In this document: positions 42,345 to 50,009 of the stretch, piece after piece
Numbering within the stretch: the stretch's first letter is position 1
Layout: each line of letters opens with the position of its first letter
Origin: Jeongeupia chitinilytica
GTDB taxonomy: Bacteria > Pseudomonadota > Gammaproteobacteria > Burkholderiales > Chitinibacteraceae
Length of the DNA stretch: 64,000 bases
Direction: 5' to 3'
NCBI RefSeq assembly: GCF_014652315.1
Contig: NZ_BMYO01000010.1
Coordinates: 87,449 to 151,448, forward strand
The notes under the pieces: model-generated
What the model saw: the letters and a program-made list of their open reading frames with translations, nothing else
The model's database searches: none
Told to the model about the DNA's origin: nothing
Position numbers and translations under genes: made by a program

Positions 42345-43217
42345 TCAGCGCAGGCCGTCCAGCTTGTCCGGATTGCGCAGGACGTAGACCTCGCGGATCT
42401 GCGCGCCATCGGTAACGAAGCAGTAGACGGTATCGAGCACACCGTCGACGTAACGCTCGAGGCAAGGCTCGCCATTGATTTCCGCCTCGACGAAACGGCA
42501 GCGATCACCATTGCGCCGGGCAATGGCGTGGAACAGCATCGCCAGCCGGTCCGGGCCATGCAAGGGCCGCAACGCCGAGAACACCTTGCCGCCACCATCG
42601 CCGACCAGCACCGCATCGGCGCTGAACAGCGGTGCCAATTCGGTGAGATCACCGCTGTGTGCCGCTGCGGCAAACCGGGCCAGCAGCGCGCGGTGCGCGT
42701 CGCGGCTGACGGCAAAACGCGGCCGGTCGGCCTCGATCCGCTGGCGCGCGCGGCTGACGAGCTGCCGGCAGCTGTCCTCGCGCTTGTCGAGCATCGCGGC
42801 GATCTCGGCGTAATCGGTGTCGAACACTTCGCGCAGCAGGAACGCGGCGCGCTCGTCGGGGCCGAGCCGTTCGAGCAGGGTCAGAAAGGCGATCGACACA
42901 TCGTTGTAGTGTTCGAGCATGTCTTCCGGCGAGCGCGGTTCGATCGGCTCGGAACTGGCGACCGGTTCGGGCAGCCACGGGCCGGAATAACGGGCACGCT
43001 CGAGTTTGGCCTGCCGCAACCGGTCGATGCTCAGGCGCGTCACCAGCGTGACCAGCCAGGCCTCGGCCGACGCCAGTTCGTCCGGACGCCCGGCCTGCCA
43101 GCGCAACCACGCGTCCTGCAGGACGTCGTCGGCGTCATGGCGTGCGCCGAGCATCCGGTAGGCCAGCCCGAACAGGCGCGGCCGGTGCCGCTGGAACTCG
43201 TCGAGAAGTTGGTTCAT
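42345..43217 (-). CDS. ECF41-type sigma factor with C-terminal SnoaL-like domain
   Basis: 290 residues. Region 2 (about 5-75, RPRLFGLAYRMLGARHDADDVLQDAWLRW) and region 4 (about 115-165, LLREVFDTDYAEIAAMLDKREDSCRQLVSRARQRI) are followed by a long C-terminal SnoaL/NTF2-like domain (about 175-290). This is the layout of ECF41, in which the tail replaces a separate anti-sigma factor. The linker after region 4 contains RPRF, not the classical DGGGK motif exactly, though VLVGDGGGKVFS (about residue 210) matches DGGGK. It sits between a lactonase gene and a decarboxylase gene, all on the minus strand. Confidence 0.9.
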   Translation of the reverse strand: MNQLLDEFQRHRPRLFGLAYRMLGARHDADDVLQDAWLRWQAGRPDELASAEAWLVTLVTRLSIDRLRQAKLERARYSGPWLPEPVASSEPIEPRSPEDMLEHYNDVSIAFLTLLERLGPDERAAFLLREVFDTDYAEIAAMLDKREDSCRQLVSRARQRIEADRPRFAVSRDAHRALLARFAAAAHSGDLTELAPLFSADAVLVGDGGGKVFSALRPLHGPDRLAMLFHAIARRNGDRCRFVEAEINGEPCLERYVDGVLDTVYCFVTDGAQIREVYVLRNPDKLDGLR

Positions 43218-43224
43218 CCGCCGC

Positions 43225-44256
43225 TCAGGCAAACTTCACGCATACCGGCCGGTCGATGGCGACCGTTGTCCCGGACCTGGTCAGCGCACCGCTGGCAGCG
43301 TCGCGCACAAACAGCACAAGACTGCCGCTGGCCTGGTTCGCCACCAGCAGCCAGCGGCCGCACGGCGAAAGGGCGAAATTGCGCGGCATCTGTCCGCCGC
43401 ACGATGCGTGGCCGGCGGCTTCGAGCAGACCGTCGTTGACACGGAAAACCGCGATGCTGTCGTGACCGCGGTTGGAGGCATACAGGAAATCGCCGTCCGG
43501 GCTCAGTTGCAGTTCGGCACCGGTGTTGTCGCCGGCAAAACCGGCCGGCAACGACGACACGGTCTGGCGGTGTTCGAGCACGCCGTCGTGCCATGTGTAA
43601 ACCAGCACGGTACTGGTCAGTTCACCGACCACGTAAGCAAAACGGCCGGCACGGTCGAAGACCAGATGGCGCGGACCGTCACCCGGCGCAGTGGCGGCCG
43701 TGCCGTGCGGCACCAGCGACGTGCCGTCGATTCGGTACACGGCGATCTCGTCACGCCCCAGATCGAGCGCCAGCGCATACCGGCCATCCGGACTCGGCGT
43801 GATGCTGTGCAGATGCGGTGCATCCTGACGCTCCGCATTGACGCCGCTGGCGCCCTGATGGCGGACCTCGGACGCGACAGCCTGGACGCGCCCATCGACC
43901 GACAAGGGCAGCAGCGCCGCATTCCGGCCGAAGTAATTGGCCACCAGCAGCGCACCGCCGTCGGCCGGGCCGGTGCGCGACAGATAGCACGGCGAATCGC
44001 CACCGCTGCCGACGCGATTCAGCAGCGACAGCCGCCCTGACGGGTCGACCGCCAGCGTGCACACCTCGCCCTCGGCGGTCTCGCTGACCGCGTACAGCAT
44101 GTCGCCGTCCGGCAGCAGGTAGGACGCATTGGCGATGCCGGCCAGCGTCTGCAAGGGCAACAGCGCGCCTGCTTCGGCGTCGAAATCAAAAGCATGGATC
44201 GTCGCTTGCTCGGCATCGCCGTAGCAGCCGACGTAAACGCGGCTCGAACCGGTCAT
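43225..44256 (-). CDS. Lactonase-family seven-bladed beta-propeller protein (6-phosphogluconolactonase type)
   Basis: The start is the ATG at 44256; 343 residues. The family motifs are RVYVGCYG at the start, NASYLLPDGDMLYAVSE, APHLHSITPSPDGRYALALDLGRDEIAVY, GPRHLVFDRAGRFAYVV, GAELQLSPDGDFLYASNRGHDSIAVF and MPRNFALSPCGRWLLVANQ, one per propeller blade. Members include E. coli Pgl. No signal peptide. It is 7 bp upstream of the ECF41 sigma gene, so probably cotranscribed with it. Whether it acts on 6-phosphogluconolactone or another lactone is not clear. Confidence 0.88.
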   Translation of the reverse strand: MTGSSRVYVGCYGDAEQATIHAFDFDAEAGALLPLQTLAGIANASYLLPDGDMLYAVSETAEGEVCTLAVDPSGRLSLLNRVGSGGDSPCYLSRTGPADGGALLVANYFGRNAALLPLSVDGRVQAVASEVRHQGASGVNAERQDAPHLHSITPSPDGRYALALDLGRDEIAVYRIDGTSLVPHGTAATAPGDGPRHLVFDRAGRFAYVVGELTSTVLVYTWHDGVLEHRQTVSSLPAGFAGDNTGAELQLSPDGDFLYASNRGHDSIAVFRVNDGLLEAAGHASCGGQMPRNFALSPCGRWLLVANQASGSLVLFVRDAASGALTRSGTTVAIDRPVCVKFA

Positions 44257-44433
44257 GGACGTCTCGTCTCGGGGCAAAACGCCATCTTACGGAATGCCCG
44301 CGCCACTGCGGCAGCCTTCGGCCACGGCGTCGCCGATCCGCCACGCATCCGCGCGGAACGGGAATCGGTCGCAATCGGCTGCCTTGCTTCGGCCGCTGTG
44401 GGACAATGGCGGCTGCACAGCAAGGAAAACCGC

Positions 44434-45213
44434 ATGTCCGTCAGCCTCAAATCCGAAGTCCAGATCGCCAAGATGCGTGTCGCCGGCCAGCTCGCTGCCG
44501 AAGTGCTGGAAATGATCGGCGAGTATGTCGTCCCCGGCGTATCGACCGAGGAGCTCGACCGCCGCTGCTTCGAGCACATCACCAAGAAGCAGAAAGCGAC
44601 CCCGGCCAACGTCGGCTACCACGGTTTTCCGAAGACGCTGTGTACCTCGATCAACGGCGTCGTCTGCCACGGCATTCCGAGCCCGCGCGACATCCTCAAG
44701 GACGGCGACATCGTCAATATCGACGTCACCGTAATCAAGGACGGCTGGCACGGCGACACCAGCCGGATGTATTTCGCCGGCACGCCGAGCCCGGCCGCGA
44801 AACGGCTCGCCGACGTCACCTTCGATGCAATGATGGCCGGCATCCACGCCGTCCGTCCCGGCGCCCGCCTTGGCGACGTCGGTCACGCGATCCAGATGCT
44901 GGCCGAAGCCGCCGGCTACTCGGTGGTGCGCGAGTACTGCGGCCACGGCATCGGCAAGGTCTACCACGAAGATCCGCAGGTGCTGCACTATGGCAAGGCG
45001 GGAACCGGCCTGTTGCTGAAGAAGGGCATGACCTTCACCGTCGAACCGATGATCAACGCCGGCGGCGCCGGCGTACAACAGCTGCAGGACGGCTGGACCG
45101 TGGTCACGCGTGACGGCTCGCTGTCGGCACAATGGGAACACATGATCGCGGTGACCGATGACGGCTTCGAAATCCTTACGCCGTGGCCGCAAGGCCAGGC
45201 GATACCGGGCTGA
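44434..45213 (+). CDS. map: Methionine aminopeptidase, type I
   Basis: The 259 residues start at an ATG behind AAGGAAAAC. All metal ligands and neighbours are present: VCHGIP, NIDVTV (Asp), HGDTSRMY (Asp), GHGIGKVYHEDPQVLHYG (His), FTVEPMI (Glu) and AQWEHMIAVTDDG (last Glu). Removes the initiator Met in the cytoplasm. Single gene, divergent from the lactonase gene, with its own terminator. The presence of map here, not next to rpsB, suggests a stand-alone copy; whether a second copy exists cannot be judged. Confidence 0.95.
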   Translation: MSVSLKSEVQIAKMRVAGQLAAEVLEMIGEYVVPGVSTEELDRRCFEHITKKQKATPANVGYHGFPKTLCTSINGVVCHGIPSPRDILKDGDIVNIDVTVIKDGWHGDTSRMYFAGTPSPAAKRLADVTFDAMMAGIHAVRPGARLGDVGHAIQMLAEAAGYSVVREYCGHGIGKVYHEDPQVLHYGKAGTGLLLKKGMTFTVEPMINAGGAGVQQLQDGWTVVTRDGSLSAQWEHMIAVTDDGFEILTPWPQGQAIPG

Positions 45214-45242
45214 TACCGCGTCAGCCGGTGCGGGCCATGAAA

Positions 45243-45266
45243 AAGGGCGGGAGTGATCCCGCCCTT
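45243..45266 (+). terminator. map: Terminator after map
   Basis: AAGGGCGGGA-GTGA-TCCCGCCCTT, 10-bp stem, followed by CTCTTTTG. Confidence 0.8.
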
Positions 45267-45345
45267 CTCTTTTGCCCGGTGCCGGCGCACAGCCCGGCAC
45301 GCCAGGACGCCCGATGCACCGGCGTTCGGGCCGTCTCGTTGTTGC

Positions 45346-46479
45346 TCAGTGCTTGCCCGAGAACGGGAAACGCAACTGCTTCAGAAAACCGTTGGGGACG
45401 TAATCACCCAGCACACCGTAGAGCGACGGCCACGAGCGGTCCGACTTCACCGCAGTCCCGAACAGGTAGTCCAGAAACGCGAAATGCGCGGCGTAGTTCT
45501 TGTCCAGCGCTTCCTGATCCTGGCTGTGGTGCCAGTGGTGGAAGTTGGGCGTGACGATCAGATAACGCAACGGACCCAGCCGGACGTTGACGTTGGTATG
45601 GTTGAACACTGCCTGGAAGCCGACGATGACGATGTAGGCATCGATCACTTCCTTCGAAAACCCGAATACGAAGATCGGCGCCAGCACCAGCGTACGGGTG
45701 ATCAGCAACTCGAGGATGTGCTGACGCGAGCCGGCCAGCCAGTCCATGCTTTTGACGCTGTGGTGCACGGCGTGCAGGCGCCAGAGCAGCGGAATCTCGT
45801 GATACGCGCGGTGGGTCCAGTACTGCACCAGATCGGCAACCAGAATGATCAGGAACAGCGCGACAAAAAACGGCAGGTCCTTGACCCACAGCTGGATGTC
45901 GCCCTGCACGGCCCAGCCGAAGAAACGGTGCACCAGCTGGTTGGTCAGCATCAGGATGATGCCGACGACCAGATGGTTGACGATGAAATGGTGGAAGTCG
46001 GTTTGCCACTCGGCGCGGAATACCGGCTGCTCGCGGCGCAGCGGAAAGAGCTTCTCGAGGAAAATGAAAATCAGGCTCGATCCGAGCAGGTCGAGAATGA
46101 ACCAGTCGAGCCCGAGATACAGCGTCGGCTGGGCATACGGCCCCACCGGCACCCGGTGGCCGCCAAACAGCGCCGCGCCGACGACGACAAGGAAGGCCGA
46201 TGCCGACAGCCAGCGCACCCGTCCGAGCAGGATGTTGGCCAGCGCGACGCCGCCGCTGACGACCATGGACCAGAACAGCAACTGGCGCATCGCGCCGGTG
46301 TCATAGACCTGGCGCAACTCCGGTGTCGTCAGATAGGCCGGAAAGTGGAACGCCAGCACACCGAGAAAACACAGGACCGCCAGCATCAGTGCAAACACCC
46401 CGGACGCGACTCCGCGTCCGAGGTGGATCCGTCCGTGCGACTCGGACAGTTTGTTCAGTTTGTCGTACATACCCGCCAT
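45346..46479 (-). CDS. Sterol desaturase / fatty acid hydroxylase family membrane protein
   Basis: 377 residues with at least six membrane helices. The three His clusters of the di-iron hydroxylase family are present: HRAYH (about 245), HAVHH (about 257) and HHWHH (about 330), together with a further NHTNV motif. The N-terminal 130 residues add three helices beyond the catalytic core. Bacterial members hydroxylate or desaturate membrane lipids; substrate unknown. The ATG at 46479 is taken; the ATG three codons on (46470) is equally good. It lies downstream of ggt in the same direction (88-bp gap). Confidence 0.88.
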   Translation of the reverse strand: MAGMYDKLNKLSESHGRIHLGRGVASGVFALMLAVLCFLGVLAFHFPAYLTTPELRQVYDTGAMRQLLFWSMVVSGGVALANILLGRVRWLSASAFLVVVGAALFGGHRVPVGPYAQPTLYLGLDWFILDLLGSSLIFIFLEKLFPLRREQPVFRAEWQTDFHHFIVNHLVVGIILMLTNQLVHRFFGWAVQGDIQLWVKDLPFFVALFLIILVADLVQYWTHRAYHEIPLLWRLHAVHHSVKSMDWLAGSRQHILELLITRTLVLAPIFVFGFSKEVIDAYIVIVGFQAVFNHTNVNVRLGPLRYLIVTPNFHHWHHSQDQEALDKNYAAHFAFLDYLFGTAVKSDRSWPSLYGVLGDYVPNGFLKQLRFPFSGKH

Positions 46480-46567
46480 TCCAGATCGATAACGGCGGCC
46501 AAACTATCACAAACAATGAAGTAAGGAAAAACACCTACAAAAGTCAGGCCAGTCCGTCACAGATCGC

Positions 46568-48295
46568 CTATTTGCGCTGAACGATGGCGCTGCCGCCGCC
46601 ATGGCGCCTGGGCTCGCTGACGGCGGTCACGCTGCCGTCGTCATTGAAGCTGATCGCGTTGGCGGCACCGATCTGTTCGCTTTCTTCCCAAGCATGACCG
46701 TAGGCCTCGAGTGCCCTGGCCTCGTCGCTGCCGATGAAGTTGAGCAGCGATTCGACCTCGACCTTGTCCCGATTGCGTTGCGACATCCGCGGTGCGGCCA
46801 GTGCATCGGCCAGCGGCAGGCCGAGATCGACGTGATTGAAGACCGTCTGCAGCACCGTGGTGATGATGGTCGAGCCGCCCGGCGAGCCCAGCGTGAATGC
46901 CGGCTTGCCATCCTTGAACACGATGGTCGGGCTCATGCTCGAACGCGGTCGCTTGCCGGCTTCGGGCACGTTCGGCGCCGGGCCGCTGAAGTCGAAGTCG
47001 GTCATTTCGTTATTGAGCAGGAAACCGTAGCCGGGTACGACAATCCCGCTGCCCCCCCAGTCTTCAATAGTGAACGTGTACGCGACGATGTTGCCCTGCT
47101 TGTCGCTGACGGTCAGGTGCGTCGTGTGTGCCGGTTCGGGGGCCCGCTTGGCGACCGGCCGCTGCGGGACCGACAGGTCCTGCTGGAACAGGAAGGGATC
47201 GCCCTGCGTGACCTTGCCGTGATCCTGTTTCGGATCGATCAGTTTGGCGCGTTCACGCGCGAACTCCTTCGAGATCAGTCCCGCCACCGGCACGTCGACA
47301 TACTCGCCGTCGGCAACGTAGGCGTTGCGGTCGGCAAACGCCAGCCTGCTGGCTTCGAGGTACAGGTGTTGCGCCTGTGCACGCGTCATGCGCGAGAAGT
47401 CGTAGGTTTCGAGGATGTTCAGCGCTTCGGCAATCGCGATCCCGCCGGACGACGGCGGCGGCATGCCGTAGACCTCATAGCCGCGGTAGGTCGAGACGAC
47501 GGGCTGGCGGAAGCGCGCTTCGTAGTCCTTCAGGTCGGCCAGCGTCATGGCACCGGCCATCACCCGGGTCCCGCTGGTCGCTGGCGGCAGATTGACCGCA
47601 TCGACGACAGCCTGCGCGATCGGGCCCTCGTAGAAGGCGTTGACACCGCCTTTTGCGATGGCGCGATACGTGCGTGCCATGTCGGGATTCCTGAACGGCG
47701 TGCCGATCGGCAGCGCCTTCCCGTCCTTGAGGTAGAGCTTGCTGGTGGAGCTGAAGCGGGCGAACTTGGCTTCGTTGAGCTGGCTGATGCGGTTGAAATT
47801 CGGCTCGACCCTGAAGCCCTGCTCGGCAATGCGGATCGCCGGCTTGAGCACCTGGGCGAAGCTCATGGTGCCGTAGCGGCGCAGCGCTTCGTCCCAGCCG
47901 CGCACGGTGCCCGGAACGCCGACGGCAATGCCGTTCGGCACGACGTCGTCCCACTCCAGCGGCTTGCCGTCCTTCTGGAACACGGTCGGGCTGAACGAGC
48001 GCGGCGCCGATTCGCGGTGGTCGATGGTGATGACCCGCTTGTCCTTGGCCGAGTAAATCATCATGAAGCCGCCGCCGCCGACGCCGCAACTGAACGGGTC
48101 GGTCACGCCCAGTGCCGCTGCCGCAGCCACCGCTGCGTCGACGGCATTCCCCCCGGCATTGAGGATTTCCATCGCGGCCTTGCTGGCCGGATCGGAAATC
48201 GTGGCCACCGCGCCGCCGTGGCCGGTCGCCACCGGCTGTTTCGCCATGGCGGCCAGTGCCGCCATCATCAGGATCGTGCCAAGCCAGTGCTTCAT
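46568..48295 (-). CDS. ggt: Gamma-glutamyltransferase (GGT)
   Basis: 575 residues, with a signal peptide (GTILMMAALAAMA). GGT motifs: GHGGAVATISDPASKAAMEILNAGGNAVDAAVA (about 25-57), SCGVGGGGFMMIY, and the autoprocessing site before the nucleophile Thr in PAHTTHLTVSDKQGN (about residue 390) that yields the small subunit. GSTIITTVLQTVFNHVDLGLPLADALAAPR follows. Periplasmic; it cleaves gamma-glutamyl bonds of glutathione and related compounds. It is divergent from the DUF3862 lipoprotein gene. Confidence 0.95.
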   Translation of the reverse strand: MKHWLGTILMMAALAAMAKQPVATGHGGAVATISDPASKAAMEILNAGGNAVDAAVAAAAALGVTDPFSCGVGGGGFMMIYSAKDKRVITIDHRESAPRSFSPTVFQKDGKPLEWDDVVPNGIAVGVPGTVRGWDEALRRYGTMSFAQVLKPAIRIAEQGFRVEPNFNRISQLNEAKFARFSSTSKLYLKDGKALPIGTPFRNPDMARTYRAIAKGGVNAFYEGPIAQAVVDAVNLPPATSGTRVMAGAMTLADLKDYEARFRQPVVSTYRGYEVYGMPPPSSGGIAIAEALNILETYDFSRMTRAQAQHLYLEASRLAFADRNAYVADGEYVDVPVAGLISKEFARERAKLIDPKQDHGKVTQGDPFLFQQDLSVPQRPVAKRAPEPAHTTHLTVSDKQGNIVAYTFTIEDWGGSGIVVPGYGFLLNNEMTDFDFSGPAPNVPEAGKRPRSSMSPTIVFKDGKPAFTLGSPGGSTIITTVLQTVFNHVDLGLPLADALAAPRMSQRNRDKVEVESLLNFIGSDEARALEAYGHAWEESEQIGAANAISFNDDGSVTAVSEPRRHGGGSAIVQRK

Positions 48296-48338
48296 GCTGC
48301 GCCTCCGGAAATCGGTGGTTCATGCTAGCAGCAGGCTG

Positions 48339-48366
48339 ACGGGTAATTTTATAAGCGCTTACCCGT
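48339..48366. promoter_or_regulatory. Inverted repeat in the ggt upstream region (possible operator)
   Basis: ACGGGTAA and TTACCCGT, perfect 8-bp arms, 12 nt apart with the AT-rich TTTTATAAGCGC between. It lies in the 151-bp divergent gap between ggt and the DUF3862 gene, overlapping a TATAA-like sequence. Confidence 0.45.
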
Positions 48367-48446
48367 ATGACAGGTGAAACCGGCCACAGCCCGGATGCGC
48401 CCAATCTGCTAAGGTAGCGCGCTCACCTTCCCCACCGGATTTCCAG

Positions 48447-48704
48447 ATGCGCCTGATCACCGCCCTGCTCCTCGCCTTTGCCCTGGTCGCCTGCTCCAGG
48501 GTGACGAGCGAGAACTACCAGAAAATCTCCACCGGCATGCAACGCGACGAGGTCGTCAGGATTCTCGGCGAGCCCAAGGCCACCGACGGCGGCAGCGTGT
48601 TCGGCATCAGCGGCGAAAGCGCCAGCTGGCAAGGCAGCGATACGACCATCACCATCCAGTTCATCAACGGCAAGGTGATGACGAAGAATCTGGAAAAGAA
48701 GTAA
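48447..48704 (+). CDS. DUF3862 lipoprotein (SmpA/BamE-like fold)
   Basis: The 85 residues begin with a lipobox ALVA-C (Cys 16). The mature part NYQKISTGMQRDEVVRILGEPKATDGGSVFGISGESASWQGSDTTITIQFINGKVMTKNL has the 'G...DEV...LG.P' signature of the BamE/SmpA superfamily. Small envelope lipoprotein; function unknown. Confidence 0.88.
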   Translation: MRLITALLLAFALVACSRVTSENYQKISTGMQRDEVVRILGEPKATDGGSVFGISGESASWQGSDTTITIQFINGKVMTKNLEKK

Positions 48705-48728
48705 CCACGCGGCTTTGCGCTGATTCCG

Positions 48729-48746
48729 TTGTAGAAGCTTCTACAA
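48729..48746. repeat. 18-bp perfect palindrome
   Basis: TTGTAGAAGCTTCTACAA has no spacer. No LexA, Fur or dif-type consensus fits. It is not followed by a T-run and looks like a protein-binding site rather than a terminator. Confidence 0.6.
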
Positions 48747-48753
48747 TCCGCAG

Positions 48754-48762
48754 TTATCCACA
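48754..48762 (+). promoter_or_regulatory. DnaA box
   Basis: TTATCCACA, the strict DnaA consensus, 8 bp after the palindrome. One site alone is not an origin; it could be chance. Confidence 0.4.
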
Positions 48763-48785
48763 TGAAGCAGTCAGCCCGAAATCCC

Positions 48786-49037
48786 TTAGGCGACTGTTTC
48801 GTCTGCGATCGCCTTTACTAGGCACACCAACAAGCCGATGCAGCCCCTGGCGCGCCACGGCACACCCGCACACACCATCGTCCAGTGCGGTGACACCTTC
48901 CCCTGCTTCATCTTCCAGCCCTTGTCGTCGAGCGCGCTGGCCAGCGTGAGCGAGCCGCGGCCGTAGCGCCGGTTCGCCTGGTTGATCACCGCGTTCAGGC
49001 CGGCGCCACCGCGCCGGCCTGATTGCGAGCACGGTGC
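48786..49037 (-). pseudogene. umuC: Remnant of the C-terminal end of umuC (DUF4113 region)
   Basis: One frame on the minus strand reads NAVINQANRRYGRGSLTLAS...KGWKMKQGKVSPHWT, matching the C-terminal DUF4113 region of UmuC (IN-RFGRGT-LAS ... W-M-----SP-YTT). The SPxYTT becomes SPHWTM, the usual WDEL ending is missing, and the frame runs on into unrelated residues. Upstream, the frame is closed by the chbG stop, so the polymerase domain (about 350 residues) is gone. It is a decayed fragment lying between two intact genes. Confidence 0.6.
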
Positions 49038-49940
49038 TCAGCGCGGGTACGCGGCGTCGCGGAGCTCGCGCATCCCGACCAGCCTGAAGCCGCGCTCGGC
49101 GATGGCATCGCGGAACAGCGGGTCGGCGAACAGCGCCCGGTCGCCGGTCCGCACACGCCAGTCATCGGCGATGGCACGCAGTTCCGGCGTGTCGTCGGCC
49201 GGATGGCCGATCAGGCAGTGGACACCGGCACCCAGCGTGTCGAGCCAGTTCACCGCCCAGGCACGACGCTCCTCCGGCTCGAACGCCTCGCCGAACGGCA
49301 GGCATTCGAATCCGTCGATCAGCACGGTCTGCCCCGCCGCGTCACGGGTAGCGATCTGGTCGTACATCGTCTGCGCGGCCGCCTGATCGAGCACGCACCA
49401 CTGGGCAATCTCGTCCGCACTCCAGCGTGGAATCAGCGGTGGCAGGCGGTACTGGTGCGCCAGGTCGAGATAGACCGGCAGCAGTGCCGGACTGAACATC
49501 GTCAGCATGTGCGAATCAAGGTGGGTCAGCTCGACGCCGGCGGCGATGGCGCGCTCGATCTGCGCCGTCAGTTCGGTGCGCACCGCCTCGACACGGGCGT
49601 GCGCGTGGGTCGGTTTGGCCAGCGGATGGAAATAGCCTTCCGCACCGGTCAGTCCGTCGTCGGCCGACGTCCGCGTGACGGGCCCCCAGCGGTAGTGGTC
49701 CCATTCGCAATTCAGCGTCAGGTGGACGCCGAGGTCGGCGCGTTCACCGAGCTCGCCGGCATGCAGTGCCGTCGACGGAAACCAGCTGCAGGCCGGCATC
49801 GCCGACGCCGATGTCAACAGGCCGAATTCGACCAGACTGGTCCACGCCGACACCGTGGCCTGACACATGCCGATGTCGTCGGCATGCAGGATCAGCACGC
49901 GGGCATCAGCCTCGAAACCGAGTTTTTGCTGCAAGGTCAT
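49038..49940 (-). CDS. ChbG/HpnK (YdjC) family carbohydrate deacetylase
   Basis: The 300 residues have the YdjC fold: VLILHADDIGMCQA at the start (metal-binding Asp-Asp), LGVHLTLNCEW (His), and ELTHLDSHMLTMF (catalytic Asp/His). ChbG removes one acetyl group from diacetylchitobiose and is needed to use chitooligosaccharides; HpnK acts on hopanoid glycans. In this chitin-degrading genome ChbG-like activity is the more likely. Cytoplasmic. It starts at the ATG at 49940 with AGGAGTCCCGCA before it. It is 69 bp downstream of the hybrid kinase in the same direction. Confidence 0.88.
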   Translation of the reverse strand: MTLQQKLGFEADARVLILHADDIGMCQATVSAWTSLVEFGLLTSASAMPACSWFPSTALHAGELGERADLGVHLTLNCEWDHYRWGPVTRTSADDGLTGAEGYFHPLAKPTHAHARVEAVRTELTAQIERAIAAGVELTHLDSHMLTMFSPALLPVYLDLAHQYRLPPLIPRWSADEIAQWCVLDQAAAQTMYDQIATRDAAGQTVLIDGFECLPFGEAFEPEERRAWAVNWLDTLGAGVHCLIGHPADDTPELRAIADDWRVRTGDRALFADPLFRDAIAERGFRLVGMRELRDAAYPR

Positions 49941-50009
49941 TGCGGGACTCCTCGATGCGGTTGGTGTCCGCAGTATGCGCCGCCACCGCGCCGAATCGGT
50001 GCGACCGAA

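Larger units (their letters stand above)
48705..49037. other. 333-bp gap with palindrome, DnaA box and umuC remnant
   Basis: After the DUF3862 stop comes an 18-bp perfect palindrome (48729-48746), a DnaA box (48754-48762) and then a degenerate coding fragment on the minus strand. No intact gene is supported here. Confidence 0.6.

Noticed and set aside
48754..49032. 92-residue frame as a separate gene
   Set aside because: Wrong frame of the umuC remnant; the UmuC similarity lies in the neighbouring frame, which is itself broken.
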